NCBI GenBank assembly: GCA_002438565.1
Contig: DJPN01000013.1
Span: forward strand, 52,700 to 116,699
Direction: 5' to 3'
From: Alphaproteobacteria bacterium UBA6411
GTDB taxonomy: Bacteria; Pseudomonadota; Alphaproteobacteria; CAAGCB01; CAG-977
Length of the DNA stretch: 64,000 bases
Part shown: positions 41,573 through 49,134 of the stretch, piece after piece
Numbering within the stretch: the first letter of the stretch is position 1
Layout: every line of letters begins with the position of its first letter
Notes under the pieces: generated by a model
Told to the model about the DNA's origin: nothing
Seen by the model: the letters and a program-made list of their open reading frames with translations, nothing else
Databases searched by the model: none
Program-made: the position numbers and the translations under genes

Positions 41573-43362
41573 TTCTTTTCGACCGAAACGGTTTTCGGCA
41601 TATCGATTTTGATGTGCAGTTCTTTCAGCTGCTGCGGGGTGACCTCGCACGGAGCCTGCATCATTAAATCCTGCGCCATGCCGTTCATCGGGAACAAAAT
41701 GACCTCGCGGATGTTCGGTTCGTCCGCCAACAGCATGACCATGCGGTCGATGCCGGGCGCCGCGCCGCCGTGAGGGGGAGCGCCGTATTTGAACGCGTTG
41801 AGCATGCCGCCGAATTTGTGTTCGACGACTTCGGGACCGTAACCCGCGATTTCAAACGCTTTGTACATAATGTCGGGACGGTGGTTGCGGATTGCGCCCG
41901 ACGACAGTTCAATGCCGTTGCAGACGATGTCGTACTGATAGGCATTGATTTCCAACGGATCTTTGTTCATCAGCGCGTCCATTCCGCCCTGCGGCATCGA
42001 GAACGGGTTGTGCGAAAAGATGATTTGATTCGTTTCTTCGTCCAGTTCAAACATCGGGAAATCGGTAATCCAGCAGAATTTGAACGTGTTTTTTTCGTAC
42101 AAATCCAGCAGTTCGCCGATGTGATTGCGGACTTGGCCGGCGGCTTTTTCGACTTTGCCCTTCTTTTCGCAAACAAAGAACACGGCGTCGCCGTCTTTCA
42201 ATTCCAGCTTGGATTTAATCGCGGCAATGCGTTCTTCGTCCAAATTCTTGGCAATCGCGCCTTTCGGTCCTTCGGCGGTATAGGTGATGAAGCCGATGCC
42301 CGGCAGACCGATTTCGTGCGCCCAGCCGTTCAGCTTGTCAAACCAGCTGCGCGGTTTCGCGGCGGCGGCGGGGGCGGGAATCGCGCGGACAATCGCGCCG
42401 CGTTCGATGGCGTTCGCGAAAATGCCGAATCCCGAACCGCGGAAGATGTCGGTTACGTCCGAAATCACCAGCGGGTTGCGCAAATCGGGTTTGTCCGAAC
42501 CGTATTTCAGCATGGATTCGGCGTAAGGAATACGCGGGAACGGTGCGGGCGTAACCGTGCGGCCGTTGGCGAATTCTTCAAAGATGCCCTGCAAAACGGG
42601 TTCGATGGCGGCAAAGACGTCTTCCTGTGTTACGAACGCCATTTCAAAGTCCAGCTGGTAAAATTCGCCGGGGGAACGGTCTGCGCGGCTGTCTTCGTCG
42701 CGGAAGCAGGGCGCAATCTGGAAATAGCGGTCGAAACCCGCGACCATCAGCAGCTGTTTGAACTGCTGCGGAGCCTGCGGCAGCGCATAGAACTGTCCCG
42801 GATGCAAACGGGAGGGAACCAGAAAGTCGCGTGCGCCTTCGGGGCTGGACGCGGTCAAAATCGGCGTCTGGTATTCGACGAATCCCTGTTCAATCATGCG
42901 ACGGCGCGCGGACGCGATGACCTGCGAACGCAAAACCATGTTCTTGTGCAGTTTTTCACGGCGCAAGTCCAAAAAGCGGTAGCGCAGGCGCGCGTCTTCG
43001 GGCTGTTCAAAATCGCCCGCGACCTGCAGCGGCAGGATGTCGGCTTCGCCCAGAACTTCGGCCTGTTCAACCGCCAGTTCGATTTCGCCCGTCGGCAGGT
43101 TTTTGTTGACGGTGTCGCCTTCGCGTTTGACGACCTTGCCCGTAACGCAAATGACGGATTCGGGACGCAGACGTTCCAATACTTTGAAAACGGGGCTGGA
43201 AACGTCAACAACGCACTGCGTCAGACCGTAATGGTCGCGCAAGTCGATGAATACCAAATTGCCGTGGTCGCGTTTGCGGTGGATCCAGCCCGACAGGCGG
43301 ACTTCCTTGCCCGCGTCCGAAAGCCGCAGCTGACCGCAGTTGTGCGAACGATAGATATGCAT
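41569..43362 (-). CDS. aspS: Aspartyl-tRNA synthetase (bacterial type)
   Basis: A 597-residue class II synthetase. N-terminal OB domain (MHIYRSHNCGQL, HRKRDHGNLVFIDLRD), motif 2 FRDEDSRADRSPGEFYQLD, the bacteria-specific GAD insertion in the middle and motif 3 GGAAPGIDRMVMLL. The tRNA-Asn question (discriminating or not) cannot be settled from the sequence by eye. It has a good upstream promoter. Confidence 0.96.
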   Translation of the reverse strand: MHIYRSHNCGQLRLSDAGKEVRLSGWIHRKRDHGNLVFIDLRDHYGLTQCVVDVSSPVFKVLERLRPESVICVTGKVVKREGDTVNKNLPTGEIELAVEQAEVLGEADILPLQVAGDFEQPEDARLRYRFLDLRREKLHKNMVLRSQVIASARRRMIEQGFVEYQTPILTASSPEGARDFLVPSRLHPGQFYALPQAPQQFKQLLMVAGFDRYFQIAPCFRDEDSRADRSPGEFYQLDFEMAFVTQEDVFAAIEPVLQGIFEEFANGRTVTPAPFPRIPYAESMLKYGSDKPDLRNPLVISDVTDIFRGSGFGIFANAIERGAIVRAIPAPAAAAKPRSWFDKLNGWAHEIGLPGIGFITYTAEGPKGAIAKNLDEERIAAIKSKLELKDGDAVFFVCEKKGKVEKAAGQVRNHIGELLDLYEKNTFKFCWITDFPMFELDEETNQIIFSHNPFSMPQGGMDALMNKDPLEINAYQYDIVCNGIELSSGAIRNHRPDIMYKAFEIAGYGPEVVEHKFGGMLNAFKYGAPPHGGAAPGIDRMVMLLADEPNIREVILFPMNGMAQDLMMQAPCEVTPQQLKELHIKIDMPKTVSVEKK

Positions 43363-43399
43363 GGAAACAATCCTTTTGACAGTAAAAAATAACTGGTTG

Positions 43400-43429
43400 C
43401 ATATTGGTTTTCTTGACGTTTTTTGTCAA
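43400..43429 (-). promoter_or_regulatory. Promoter of aspS
   Basis: On the minus strand TTGACA (43424-43429) and AATATG (43400-43405) are separated by 18 bases, about 40 bases before the ATG. Confidence 0.6.
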
Positions 43430-43460
43430 CAGAAAACAACATTTCAAAGTGTTTTGAGGC

Positions 43461-43497
43461 AAAAAAAACGGCGGCCGAAAGGGGAATCGGCCGCCGC
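43461..43497 (-). terminator. Intrinsic terminator of cysK
   Basis: GCGGCGGCCGA and TCGGCCGCCG form a strong stem, followed by eight T on the minus strand. Confidence 0.88.
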
Positions 43498-43520
43498 TTT
43501 GAGTGTTTGCCGAGAGGGGA

Positions 43521-44453
43521 TTATTCGGCAAACATCGGTGTTGACAGGTATCTGTCCCCCGTATCGGGCAACAAAGCCACAATGGTTTTGCCCTTGTTTT
43601 CGGGACGTTTTGCCAATTCGACCGCCGCATACACGGCCGCCGCGGACGAAATGCCCGCCAAAACGCCTTCGTGTCTGGCCAAGAAGCGTCCCGTTTCAAA
43701 CGCTTGCGCGCCTGTGATTCGGATGATTTCGTCGTAAACGCTTCTGTCCAGCGTTTCGGGAATGAAGTTCGCGCCGATGCCTTGAATCGGGTGGGGACCC
43801 GCTTTGCCTTCGCTCAGCAAAGGCGAGGCGTCGGGTTCGACCGCGACGACTTTGACGGCGGGATTCATCTTTTTCAAATATTTGCCGACGCCCGACAAAG
43901 TGCCGCCCGTGCCGACGCCCGCGACGAAAATGTCGACTTTGCCGTCGGTGTCTTCATAAATTTCGGGGCCCGTTGTCGCTTCGTGCGCCGCAGGGTTTGC
44001 GGGGTTGACGAATTGTCCCGGAATAAAGGAATTCGGAATTTCTTTGGCCAGCTCTTCTGCTTTTTCGACTGCGCCGGCCATGCCTTTCGCGCCTTCCGTC
44101 AAAACCAGTTCCGCGCCGAACGCTTTGAGCAGGTTGCGGCGTTCGATGCTCATCGTTTCGGGCATTGTCAGAACGACTTTGTAGCCGCGTGATCCGCCGA
44201 TGGCCGCCAGTCCGATGCCCGTGTTGCCGCTGGTCGGTTCGATAATCGTCGCCCCCGGTTTCAGCACGCCGCGTTTTTCGGCGTCGTCAATCATCGCTTT
44301 GGCGATTCTGTCCTTGACCGACCCCGCGGGGTTGAACATTTCCAATTTCGCCAGCACTTTCGCGCCCAAATTTTCCGCCGCTTCCAAATGCGACAGCTCC
44401 AGCAAAGGCGTACGCCCGACCATTTCCGATACCGTTTTGTAAATTTTAGCCAT
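43521..44453 (-). CDS. cysK: Cysteine synthase (O-acetylserine sulfhydrylase)
   Basis: A 310-residue PLP enzyme. The lysine is in NPAGSVKDRIA, the phosphate site is EPTSGNTGIGLA, and the C-terminal GTGGTLSGVG and GGISSAAA-type loops are present. It makes cysteine from O-acetylserine and sulfide. The ATG at 44453 (second of two in frame) has the GGGAG site at 7 bases. It faces an Rrf2-family regulator across 174 bases. Confidence 0.94.
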   Translation of the reverse strand: MAKIYKTVSEMVGRTPLLELSHLEAAENLGAKVLAKLEMFNPAGSVKDRIAKAMIDDAEKRGVLKPGATIIEPTSGNTGIGLAAIGGSRGYKVVLTMPETMSIERRNLLKAFGAELVLTEGAKGMAGAVEKAEELAKEIPNSFIPGQFVNPANPAAHEATTGPEIYEDTDGKVDIFVAGVGTGGTLSGVGKYLKKMNPAVKVVAVEPDASPLLSEGKAGPHPIQGIGANFIPETLDRSVYDEIIRITGAQAFETGRFLARHEGVLAGISSAAAVYAAVELAKRPENKGKTIVALLPDTGDRYLSTPMFAE

Positions 44454-44627
44454 AGTCATGCTCCCAAAAAAACAAAGTGATTGCATTTTGCCCCTTTTTC
44501 CTTGGCGCGAAAAGCAAAAACAATATGCTTCCGTTTTTGCTAAAAGTCAACTAAAATAGTAGTGATTTAAGAAAAGACTTATTTTCAGCGTTTTTTGTGC
44601 TATAACAAAGCAAAAGAGAGGCGGATG

Positions 44628-45044
44628 ATGAAAATATCGACAAAAGGGCGTTACGGCTGGCGGATACTGCTGGATTTGGCTTTGTACGGGGAAACGCCGC
44701 GGCAGATGCGGGAAATCGCCGTGTCGCAGGGCATATCGGAAAAATACATCAGCCGCTTGATTGTGCCGCTGAACAAAACGGGCTTTGTGCGATCGATTCG
44801 CGGAGTCAAAGGCGGCTTCGTTTTGGCAAAGTCCCCCGACGACATTACTTTGCTGGCGGTCGTCGAAGCGATGGAAGGCGCTGTTGCGGTTGTCGAATGT
44901 GTGGTTGACAAAGCGTTTTGCGCCAAATCGGGGGATTGTTCGGCATGCCGGATGTGGACGGGATTGTCACAAGAAATCAGACAGGCCATGGCGAAAATTA
45001 CGCTTGCCGATTTGGTCGCGGCCGAACGGGTCAAGCAATCGTAA
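44628..45044 (+). CDS. Rrf2 family transcriptional regulator (IscR/CymR-like)
   Basis: A 138-residue winged-helix regulator. It opens MKISTKGRYGWRILLDLAL, has the recognition helix ISEKYISRLIVPL and a wing VRSIRGVKGGF. Four cysteines (91, 98, 104, 107) sit where IscR holds a [2Fe-2S] cluster, with slightly different spacing. Position opposite cysK mirrors CymR, an Rrf2 regulator of sulfur metabolism in Firmicutes. A TATAAC box at 44601-44606 is the likely -10. Start choice between ATG 44625 and 44628 is uncertain. Confidence 0.88.
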   Translation: MKISTKGRYGWRILLDLALYGETPRQMREIAVSQGISEKYISRLIVPLNKTGFVRSIRGVKGGFVLAKSPDDITLLAVVEAMEGAVAVVECVVDKAFCAKSGDCSACRMWTGLSQEIRQAMAKITLADLVAAERVKQS

Positions 45045-45525
45045 CGATTTCGACGGGATTGCCGTGCTTTTTGATGATGTCAAGCAGGTCTGCGGCTTTT
45101 AAAGCAACGGTGGCCGTGTTGTCGTTCGGATGGATGCCGACAAGCCCGTCGGGTGAATCGACAAAGTCGGCGTCCAGATAAAAACGGACTTTACATTCCG
45201 AATCGTTCAGCAGACCGAACGGGGAAACCGAACCGGGGAACAGTCCCAAAACGGCGTTCAATTCGTCCGCGGATGCAAACGACAGCGGACGGGTGCCGTG
45301 CGTTTTGCGAAATTCCTTTAAATTGACGCGCTTGTCGCCTTTGACGGTAATCAAGTACCAGTTTTGCTTTTTATCGTCGCGGACGAACAGGTTTTTCGCA
45401 TCTGCGTCGGGATAGGGCAAAACGACATCCGTCAGTTCACCCATTGTAAAAACGGCGGGATGCTCCGTGATTTCATGCCAAACGCCCGAATCGGCCAAAA
45501 AAGCGTAAATGTCCTGTTTGTTCAT
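45031..45525 (-). CDS. Prolyl-tRNA editing protein (ProX/PrdX, YbaK-like deacylase)
   Basis: A 164-residue protein of the INS/YbaK editing family, which hydrolyses mischarged aminoacyl-tRNAs in trans. The sequence begins MNKQDIYAFLADSGVWHEITEHPAVFTM, then KNLFVRDDKKQNWYLITV with the key lysine, RPLSFASADEL, and GSVSPFGLLND, a ProX signature. Its last codons overlap the Rrf2 gene by 14 bases on the other strand. The likely substrate is Ala- or Cys-tRNA-Pro. Confidence 0.85.
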   Translation of the reverse strand: MNKQDIYAFLADSGVWHEITEHPAVFTMGELTDVVLPYPDADAKNLFVRDDKKQNWYLITVKGDKRVNLKEFRKTHGTRPLSFASADELNAVLGLFPGSVSPFGLLNDSECKVRFYLDADFVDSPDGLVGIHPNDNTATVALKAADLLDIIKKHGNPVEIVTIA

Positions 45526-45547
45526 CGCAAAAAAATCCGTTTAAAAC

Positions 45548-45578
45548 AAAAAAAGCTTCGTTTGACGAAGCTTTTTTA
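45548..45578. terminator. Intrinsic terminator beside tRNA-Thr (bidirectional)
   Basis: AAAAGCTTCG and CGAAGCTTTT form a stem with T-runs both ways. On the minus strand it lies directly after the tRNA-Thr 3' end. Confidence 0.8.
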
Positions 45579-45579
45579 A

Positions 45580-45655
<76 letters not shown>

Positions 45656-45666
45656 ACAACACAGCC

Positions 45667-45695
45667 TTTTTATCGTCATTTTATTTTCAATGCAA
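45667..45695 (-). promoter_or_regulatory. Promoter of tRNA-Thr
   Basis: On the minus strand TTGCAT (45690-45695) and TAAAAA (45667-45672) have 17 bases between them, just before the tRNA. Confidence 0.5.
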
Positions 45696-45737
45696 GCGTT
45701 TTTTTACGCCCAAACAAAAAAATCGAATTAAAGTTCG

Positions 45738-45766
45738 TTGACTTTTTGTCTTTTTTGTCCAATAAT
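45738..45766 (+). promoter_or_regulatory. Promoter of the gene at 45803
   Basis: TTGACT (45738-45743) and AATAAT (45761-45766) are separated by exactly 17 bases. Confidence 0.6.
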
Positions 45767-45802
45767 CCTTGTAACAGAGCAGAAACAGAGGGGAATAAGA
45801 AA

Positions 45803-46354
45803 ATGTCGCTGGAATCGTTTTTCAAAAAACCGTTTACCGTTCATCCGTCCGGAAAAACGCCGCATGACCGCGGTGTCAAAGTGTCCAAATACGGCAAACG
45901 TCTGGCCGCCGTCACAACGGCCGCCGCCGCCATTGTTCTGATGGGATCGTGCGGCAAGACGTATTCCGAAATCGATGCGATAAAGGACAAGGTTCCCGCC
46001 AAAGAACAGCGCGATATCAAACAATCGTACGACGAAGCGCTGCTGGGGAAAATCGATTCGCTTCATTGGGATGCGGGCAAGGATATGCAATCCGCCATTT
46101 CCCAAGGGGTGCGTGAAATGAAAGCCAATCTGCCCGCCGACACCGCGCAGTGGACGCCGCAGGATTATGTGCTGAGCGATCATGCTCAAAAACGCTACAA
46201 CGAAGCGTTGCCCGCCTTTAAAATCGGATCGTTCAAAATGAACCGGATTAACAAAGATTTTCGGGACGATTTGCGCGACGACATCGCCAAAGTCTATAAA
46301 CAAAAGGACAAAGAGCTGGCGCAGGCGGCTCAAGCGAAAGCGTTCACGCGCTAA
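45803..46354 (+). CDS. Membrane-anchored or lipoprotein-like protein, unknown function
   Basis: A 183-residue protein with a 30-residue basic leader, a hydrophobic stretch (LAAVTTAAAAIVLMG) and then SCGKTYSE, where the Cys could be a lipidation site though the lipobox is poor. The rest is a soluble, helical, charged domain with PADTAQWTPQDYVLSDHAQKRYNE and ends in an Ala/Lys-rich helix. The start has an AGGGGAAT site; an open frame further upstream lies over the tRNA-Thr and is not coding. No family recognised. Confidence 0.65.
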   Translation: MSLESFFKKPFTVHPSGKTPHDRGVKVSKYGKRLAAVTTAAAAIVLMGSCGKTYSEIDAIKDKVPAKEQRDIKQSYDEALLGKIDSLHWDAGKDMQSAISQGVREMKANLPADTAQWTPQDYVLSDHAQKRYNEALPAFKIGSFKMNRINKDFRDDLRDDIAKVYKQKDKELAQAAQAKAFTR

Positions 46355-47431
46355 TCAGCGCACGGCATCTATAATTCCGCCGCCCGCGACCAAATCGCCG
46401 TCATACAGCACGACCGACTGCCCCGGCGCAATGCCGCGCTGAGTCAATTCAAAATCGATTCGGATTTCGGATTCGGAAACGGGGGTTGCCAAAACGGGCG
46501 TGGCGGGCTGCGACGAACGGATTTTTGCCGTAAAAGCCCGCGGCCGGTCAATCGGCGCGATGCCCGACCAGTTGACGTTGGACGCCGTCAGAGTATGGCG
46601 GACGTTTTCGTCCTCGAATCCGACGATGACATTGTTTTTTTCGACGTCAAATCCCAAGACGTACAGCGGTTTTTCGGCGGCGATGCCCAATCCTTTGCGC
46701 TGGCCGACGGTATAATTCCAAATGCCTTGGTGCGTTCCCAGCACTCTGCCGTCCTTGGTAACGAATTTTCCGGCTTTCGGGGCGGTTTGCAGAATATCGT
46801 TGATGTCGCCGCTGTAAAAGTCTTGACTGTCGGGTTTGTCGCTGACTTCCAAACCGACTTCGCGGGCGATTTGACGGATTTCCGATTTGGTTTTATCGCC
46901 GACGGGCAACAGGATTTTTCCCAGCTGTTCCTGTTCCAAACGGTATAGAAAATAGGATTGGTCTTTTTTGGAATCGACGCCTTTAAGCAACTGCCAGCGA
47001 TCGGACGGTTCGTCAAAGCGGACGCGCGCGTAATGTCCCGTCGCGAATTTGTCGAAATCAAGGCCGTGTTCTTTGGCGGCTTGGGGCAAGGCTTTGAATT
47101 TGATTTTGGCATTGCACCATACGCACGGGTTCGGCGTTCTGCCCGACAGGTATTCGTGTTTGAAATTTTCCAGCACGGTTTTTTTGTAAATGTCGGAACA
47201 ATCCAGCGTGTAATAAGGAATTTCCAACCGTTCGCAAACGGCGCGGGCGGCTTCGATATCCTGTTCTTCGTGCGGGCTGAAACACGCGTCGGCGGTGGCG
47301 GATCCGTGGAACACGCGCCCTTTTTCCCATATCGACATCGTCGCGCCGATGACTTCGTGTCCCGCCTGCTTCAACAAATATGCGGCGACCGAAGAATCGA
47401 CTCCGCCGCTCATCCCGACCAAAACTTTCAT
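46355..47431 (-). CDS. mnmA: tRNA-specific 2-thiouridylase MnmA, variant lacking the usual second Cys
   Basis: A 358-residue enzyme that adds sulfur to U34 of Lys, Glu and Gln tRNAs. The PP-loop GMSGGVDSS is at 6-14, TGHYAR and KDQSYFLYRL follow, and GIWNYTVGQRKGLGI marks the central domain. The first catalytic Cys region reads NPCVWCN (Cys103, Cys106), with two Cys instead of one. The second catalytic Cys, normally in a DS-x-x-ICF context, is absent: the segment reads DSQDFYSGDI. This suggests a subfamily using the CxxC pair. Stop lies immediately beside the convergent gene at 45803. Confidence 0.9.
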   Translation of the reverse strand: MKVLVGMSGGVDSSVAAYLLKQAGHEVIGATMSIWEKGRVFHGSATADACFSPHEEQDIEAARAVCERLEIPYYTLDCSDIYKKTVLENFKHEYLSGRTPNPCVWCNAKIKFKALPQAAKEHGLDFDKFATGHYARVRFDEPSDRWQLLKGVDSKKDQSYFLYRLEQEQLGKILLPVGDKTKSEIRQIAREVGLEVSDKPDSQDFYSGDINDILQTAPKAGKFVTKDGRVLGTHQGIWNYTVGQRKGLGIAAEKPLYVLGFDVEKNNVIVGFEDENVRHTLTASNVNWSGIAPIDRPRAFTAKIRSSQPATPVLATPVSESEIRIDFELTQRGIAPGQSVVLYDGDLVAGGGIIDAVR

Positions 47432-47490
47432 GGCAAAACCCTTTCGTTCAAACGGAAGGTACTTTACAAAAACGCGAACGGTGCTGTCAA

Positions 47491-48462
47491 TTACAGGCGC
47501 AGTTTTTTTATCAGATAGAAACGCTTGCGTGCTTTTTCATAATTGCCGCTTAACAGGGCGTTCAGCACGAAACGTCTGCCGATTGTCAAATCGCGCATCG
47601 AAATGAAGGTGGTTTGTTCCAGCTTTTTCCATTCGGCGCGGAACAAATCAAACAGCTCGTCGTTTCCCATTTTGAAAACGGGCGTTACAATCGCGCTGAA
47701 CAGCTGGATGCGCGCGGCATAGCGGGCAAAAGCCTTGCGGTCGGATTTGCGGGGGAATTCCAGTTCGTCGGACAGCATTTTGGCGACTTTGAAAATATCC
47801 GAAATTTTTTGCGCGGAAATGCTGCCGCTGGTTTGTGCGGGATATTGACGGTGAAAATAAAAACGGTTGTCGACGTATGCCGTTTTTTTCGCGCGGGAAA
47901 AGGTTTTGAAGGTGGAATAAAAGTCTTCGCCCAACTTGACGTGCGGAAATTCGACGCCGTCGAACAGAAAACGGCGGTAAAGCTTGCTCCACGGCATAAT
48001 ATTGATTTTTTTGTGCTGGATGGCTTTAAACGACGATGTCGTGTGAATCGTGCCGATTTTATCGCTGACGGAAATGTCGCCTAACACCGCGTCGCAAGCA
48101 ATTCGTTTATAGCCGTGGCAAACCAGATCCGCGTTTGTTTCGCGCTGTACCCGCACCAGTGATTCAAACGCTTTGGGGTGCATCAAATCGTCGTTGTCGC
48201 AAAAAGCGATAAATTCGCCCCGCGCGTTTTTCAATCCCGTGTTGCGTGCGCCGCTTTGTCCTCCGTTCGGTTGGGAGATGATGCGGATGCGGCCGTCCTT
48301 TGCCGCGTAATCTTTTAAAATCCGCAAGGAACCGTCCGTCGATTCGTCATTGACGGCGACGATTTCAAAATCGGAAAACGTTTGAGCCAACAGGCAATCC
48401 AACGTTGCCGGCAAATACTTTTCGGCGTTGTAAACAGGCAGGATGACGGAAACGGCGGGCAT
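47491..48462 (-). CDS. Family 2 glycosyltransferase
   Basis: A 323-residue GT-A enzyme. SVILPVYNAEKYL, IVAVNDESTDGS, RNTGLKNARGEFIAFCDNDDLMH with the DxD-type metal motif are diagnostic. The C-terminal part is basic and has no membrane segment. It probably adds a sugar to a lipid-linked or surface glycan. The ATG at 48462 is preferred to a TTG six bases upstream. It is divergent from the DtxR-like gene. Confidence 0.85.
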   Translation of the reverse strand: MPAVSVILPVYNAEKYLPATLDCLLAQTFSDFEIVAVNDESTDGSLRILKDYAAKDGRIRIISQPNGGQSGARNTGLKNARGEFIAFCDNDDLMHPKAFESLVRVQRETNADLVCHGYKRIACDAVLGDISVSDKIGTIHTTSSFKAIQHKKINIMPWSKLYRRFLFDGVEFPHVKLGEDFYSTFKTFSRAKKTAYVDNRFYFHRQYPAQTSGSISAQKISDIFKVAKMLSDELEFPRKSDRKAFARYAARIQLFSAIVTPVFKMGNDELFDLFRAEWKKLEQTTFISMRDLTIGRRFVLNALLSGNYEKARKRFYLIKKLRL

Positions 48463-48480
48463 TTTCAAAAACCTTTATAA

Positions 48481-48502
48481 ATGAAAGACATTTCATTATA
48501 CT
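48481..48502 (+). promoter_or_regulatory. Palindromic operator touching the -10 box of the DtxR-like gene
   Basis: ATGAAA-GACA-TTTCAT (48481-48496) is a perfect inverted repeat, and TATACT (48497-48502) follows with no gap. A regulator bound here would block its own promoter and perhaps the divergent glycosyltransferase promoter. Confidence 0.5.
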
Positions 48503-48534
48503 AAGGATGTCCGTTTAAAACAAGGGAGCTTTAC

Positions 48535-49134
48535 ATGGCTGTTTCATCCAGTGCCGAAGATTATTTGGAGGCTTTGTTCCAGTTGGAATCTCAAGGCAGA
48601 AAATTGACGGTGACCGCTTTGGCGGAGCAGCTGAACCGCACAAAAGGAACGGTTGTTACCGCGCTGAAAAAGCTGGCGGAACAGGGGTTTGTCGTCCACC
48701 GTTCCTACGGCGAAATCGTTTTGACGGACAAAGGGCGCGAAATCGGCTGGAGAATTGATACAAAGCATGAATGTTTGACGGGATTTTTCAACGGGTTGCT
48801 GGAAATCGAAAAGGAAAAGGCCGAAGAAATCGCCTGCTTGATTGAGCATCATTTGGAAGGCGGAGCGGCGGAAAAGTTTTTCAATTTGGTTGCTTTTCTG
48901 ACGGCGGCGCAGGAAAAAAGCGAATCGTTTGCGGCGGAGCTTGCCGCCGCGCTGCGCGAAACGCCCGCTTTGCCCGTTCCCTTGACATTGTTCAAAGGAA
49001 AGAAAGCCGTCGTTTGCCGCGGAAAATATACGGACGCAATCATCGAAAACATCACGGCGGAAACGTGTAACATCAACGGGCGTCAAGTCGCCCTGTCGCC
49101 CGAAGATTTTTCAACGATTTGGGTCAAATCTTAA
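48535..49134 (+). CDS. DtxR/MntR family metal-dependent regulator
   Basis: A 199-residue protein. Winged helix at the N-terminus (AEDYLEALFQLE, LTVTALAEQLNRTKGTVVTALKKLAEQG), a dimerisation helix region with HECLTGFF and IEHHLEGG ligand positions, and a C-terminal FeoA/SH3-like domain (GKYTDAIIENITAE). The metal could be Mn or Fe. Classic MntR Cys/Met at the position after the second helix is not clearly visible, so the metal is undecided. The stop overlaps the convergent DUF4139 gene by 4 bases. Confidence 0.85.
   Translation: MAVSSSAEDYLEALFQLESQGRKLTVTALAEQLNRTKGTVVTALKKLAEQGFVVHRSYGEIVLTDKGREIGWRIDTKHECLTGFFNGLLEIEKEKAEEIACLIEHHLEGGAAEKFFNLVAFLTAAQEKSESFAAELAAALRETPALPVPLTLFKGKKAVVCRGKYTDAIIENITAETCNINGRQVALSPEDFSTIWVKS

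Noticed and set aside
41770..43392. Long plus-strand open frame (540 codons) opposite aspS
   Set aside because: aspS is unambiguous on the minus strand. The antisense frame is low-complexity, rich in Arg, Phe and Gln, and is a shadow of codon usage.
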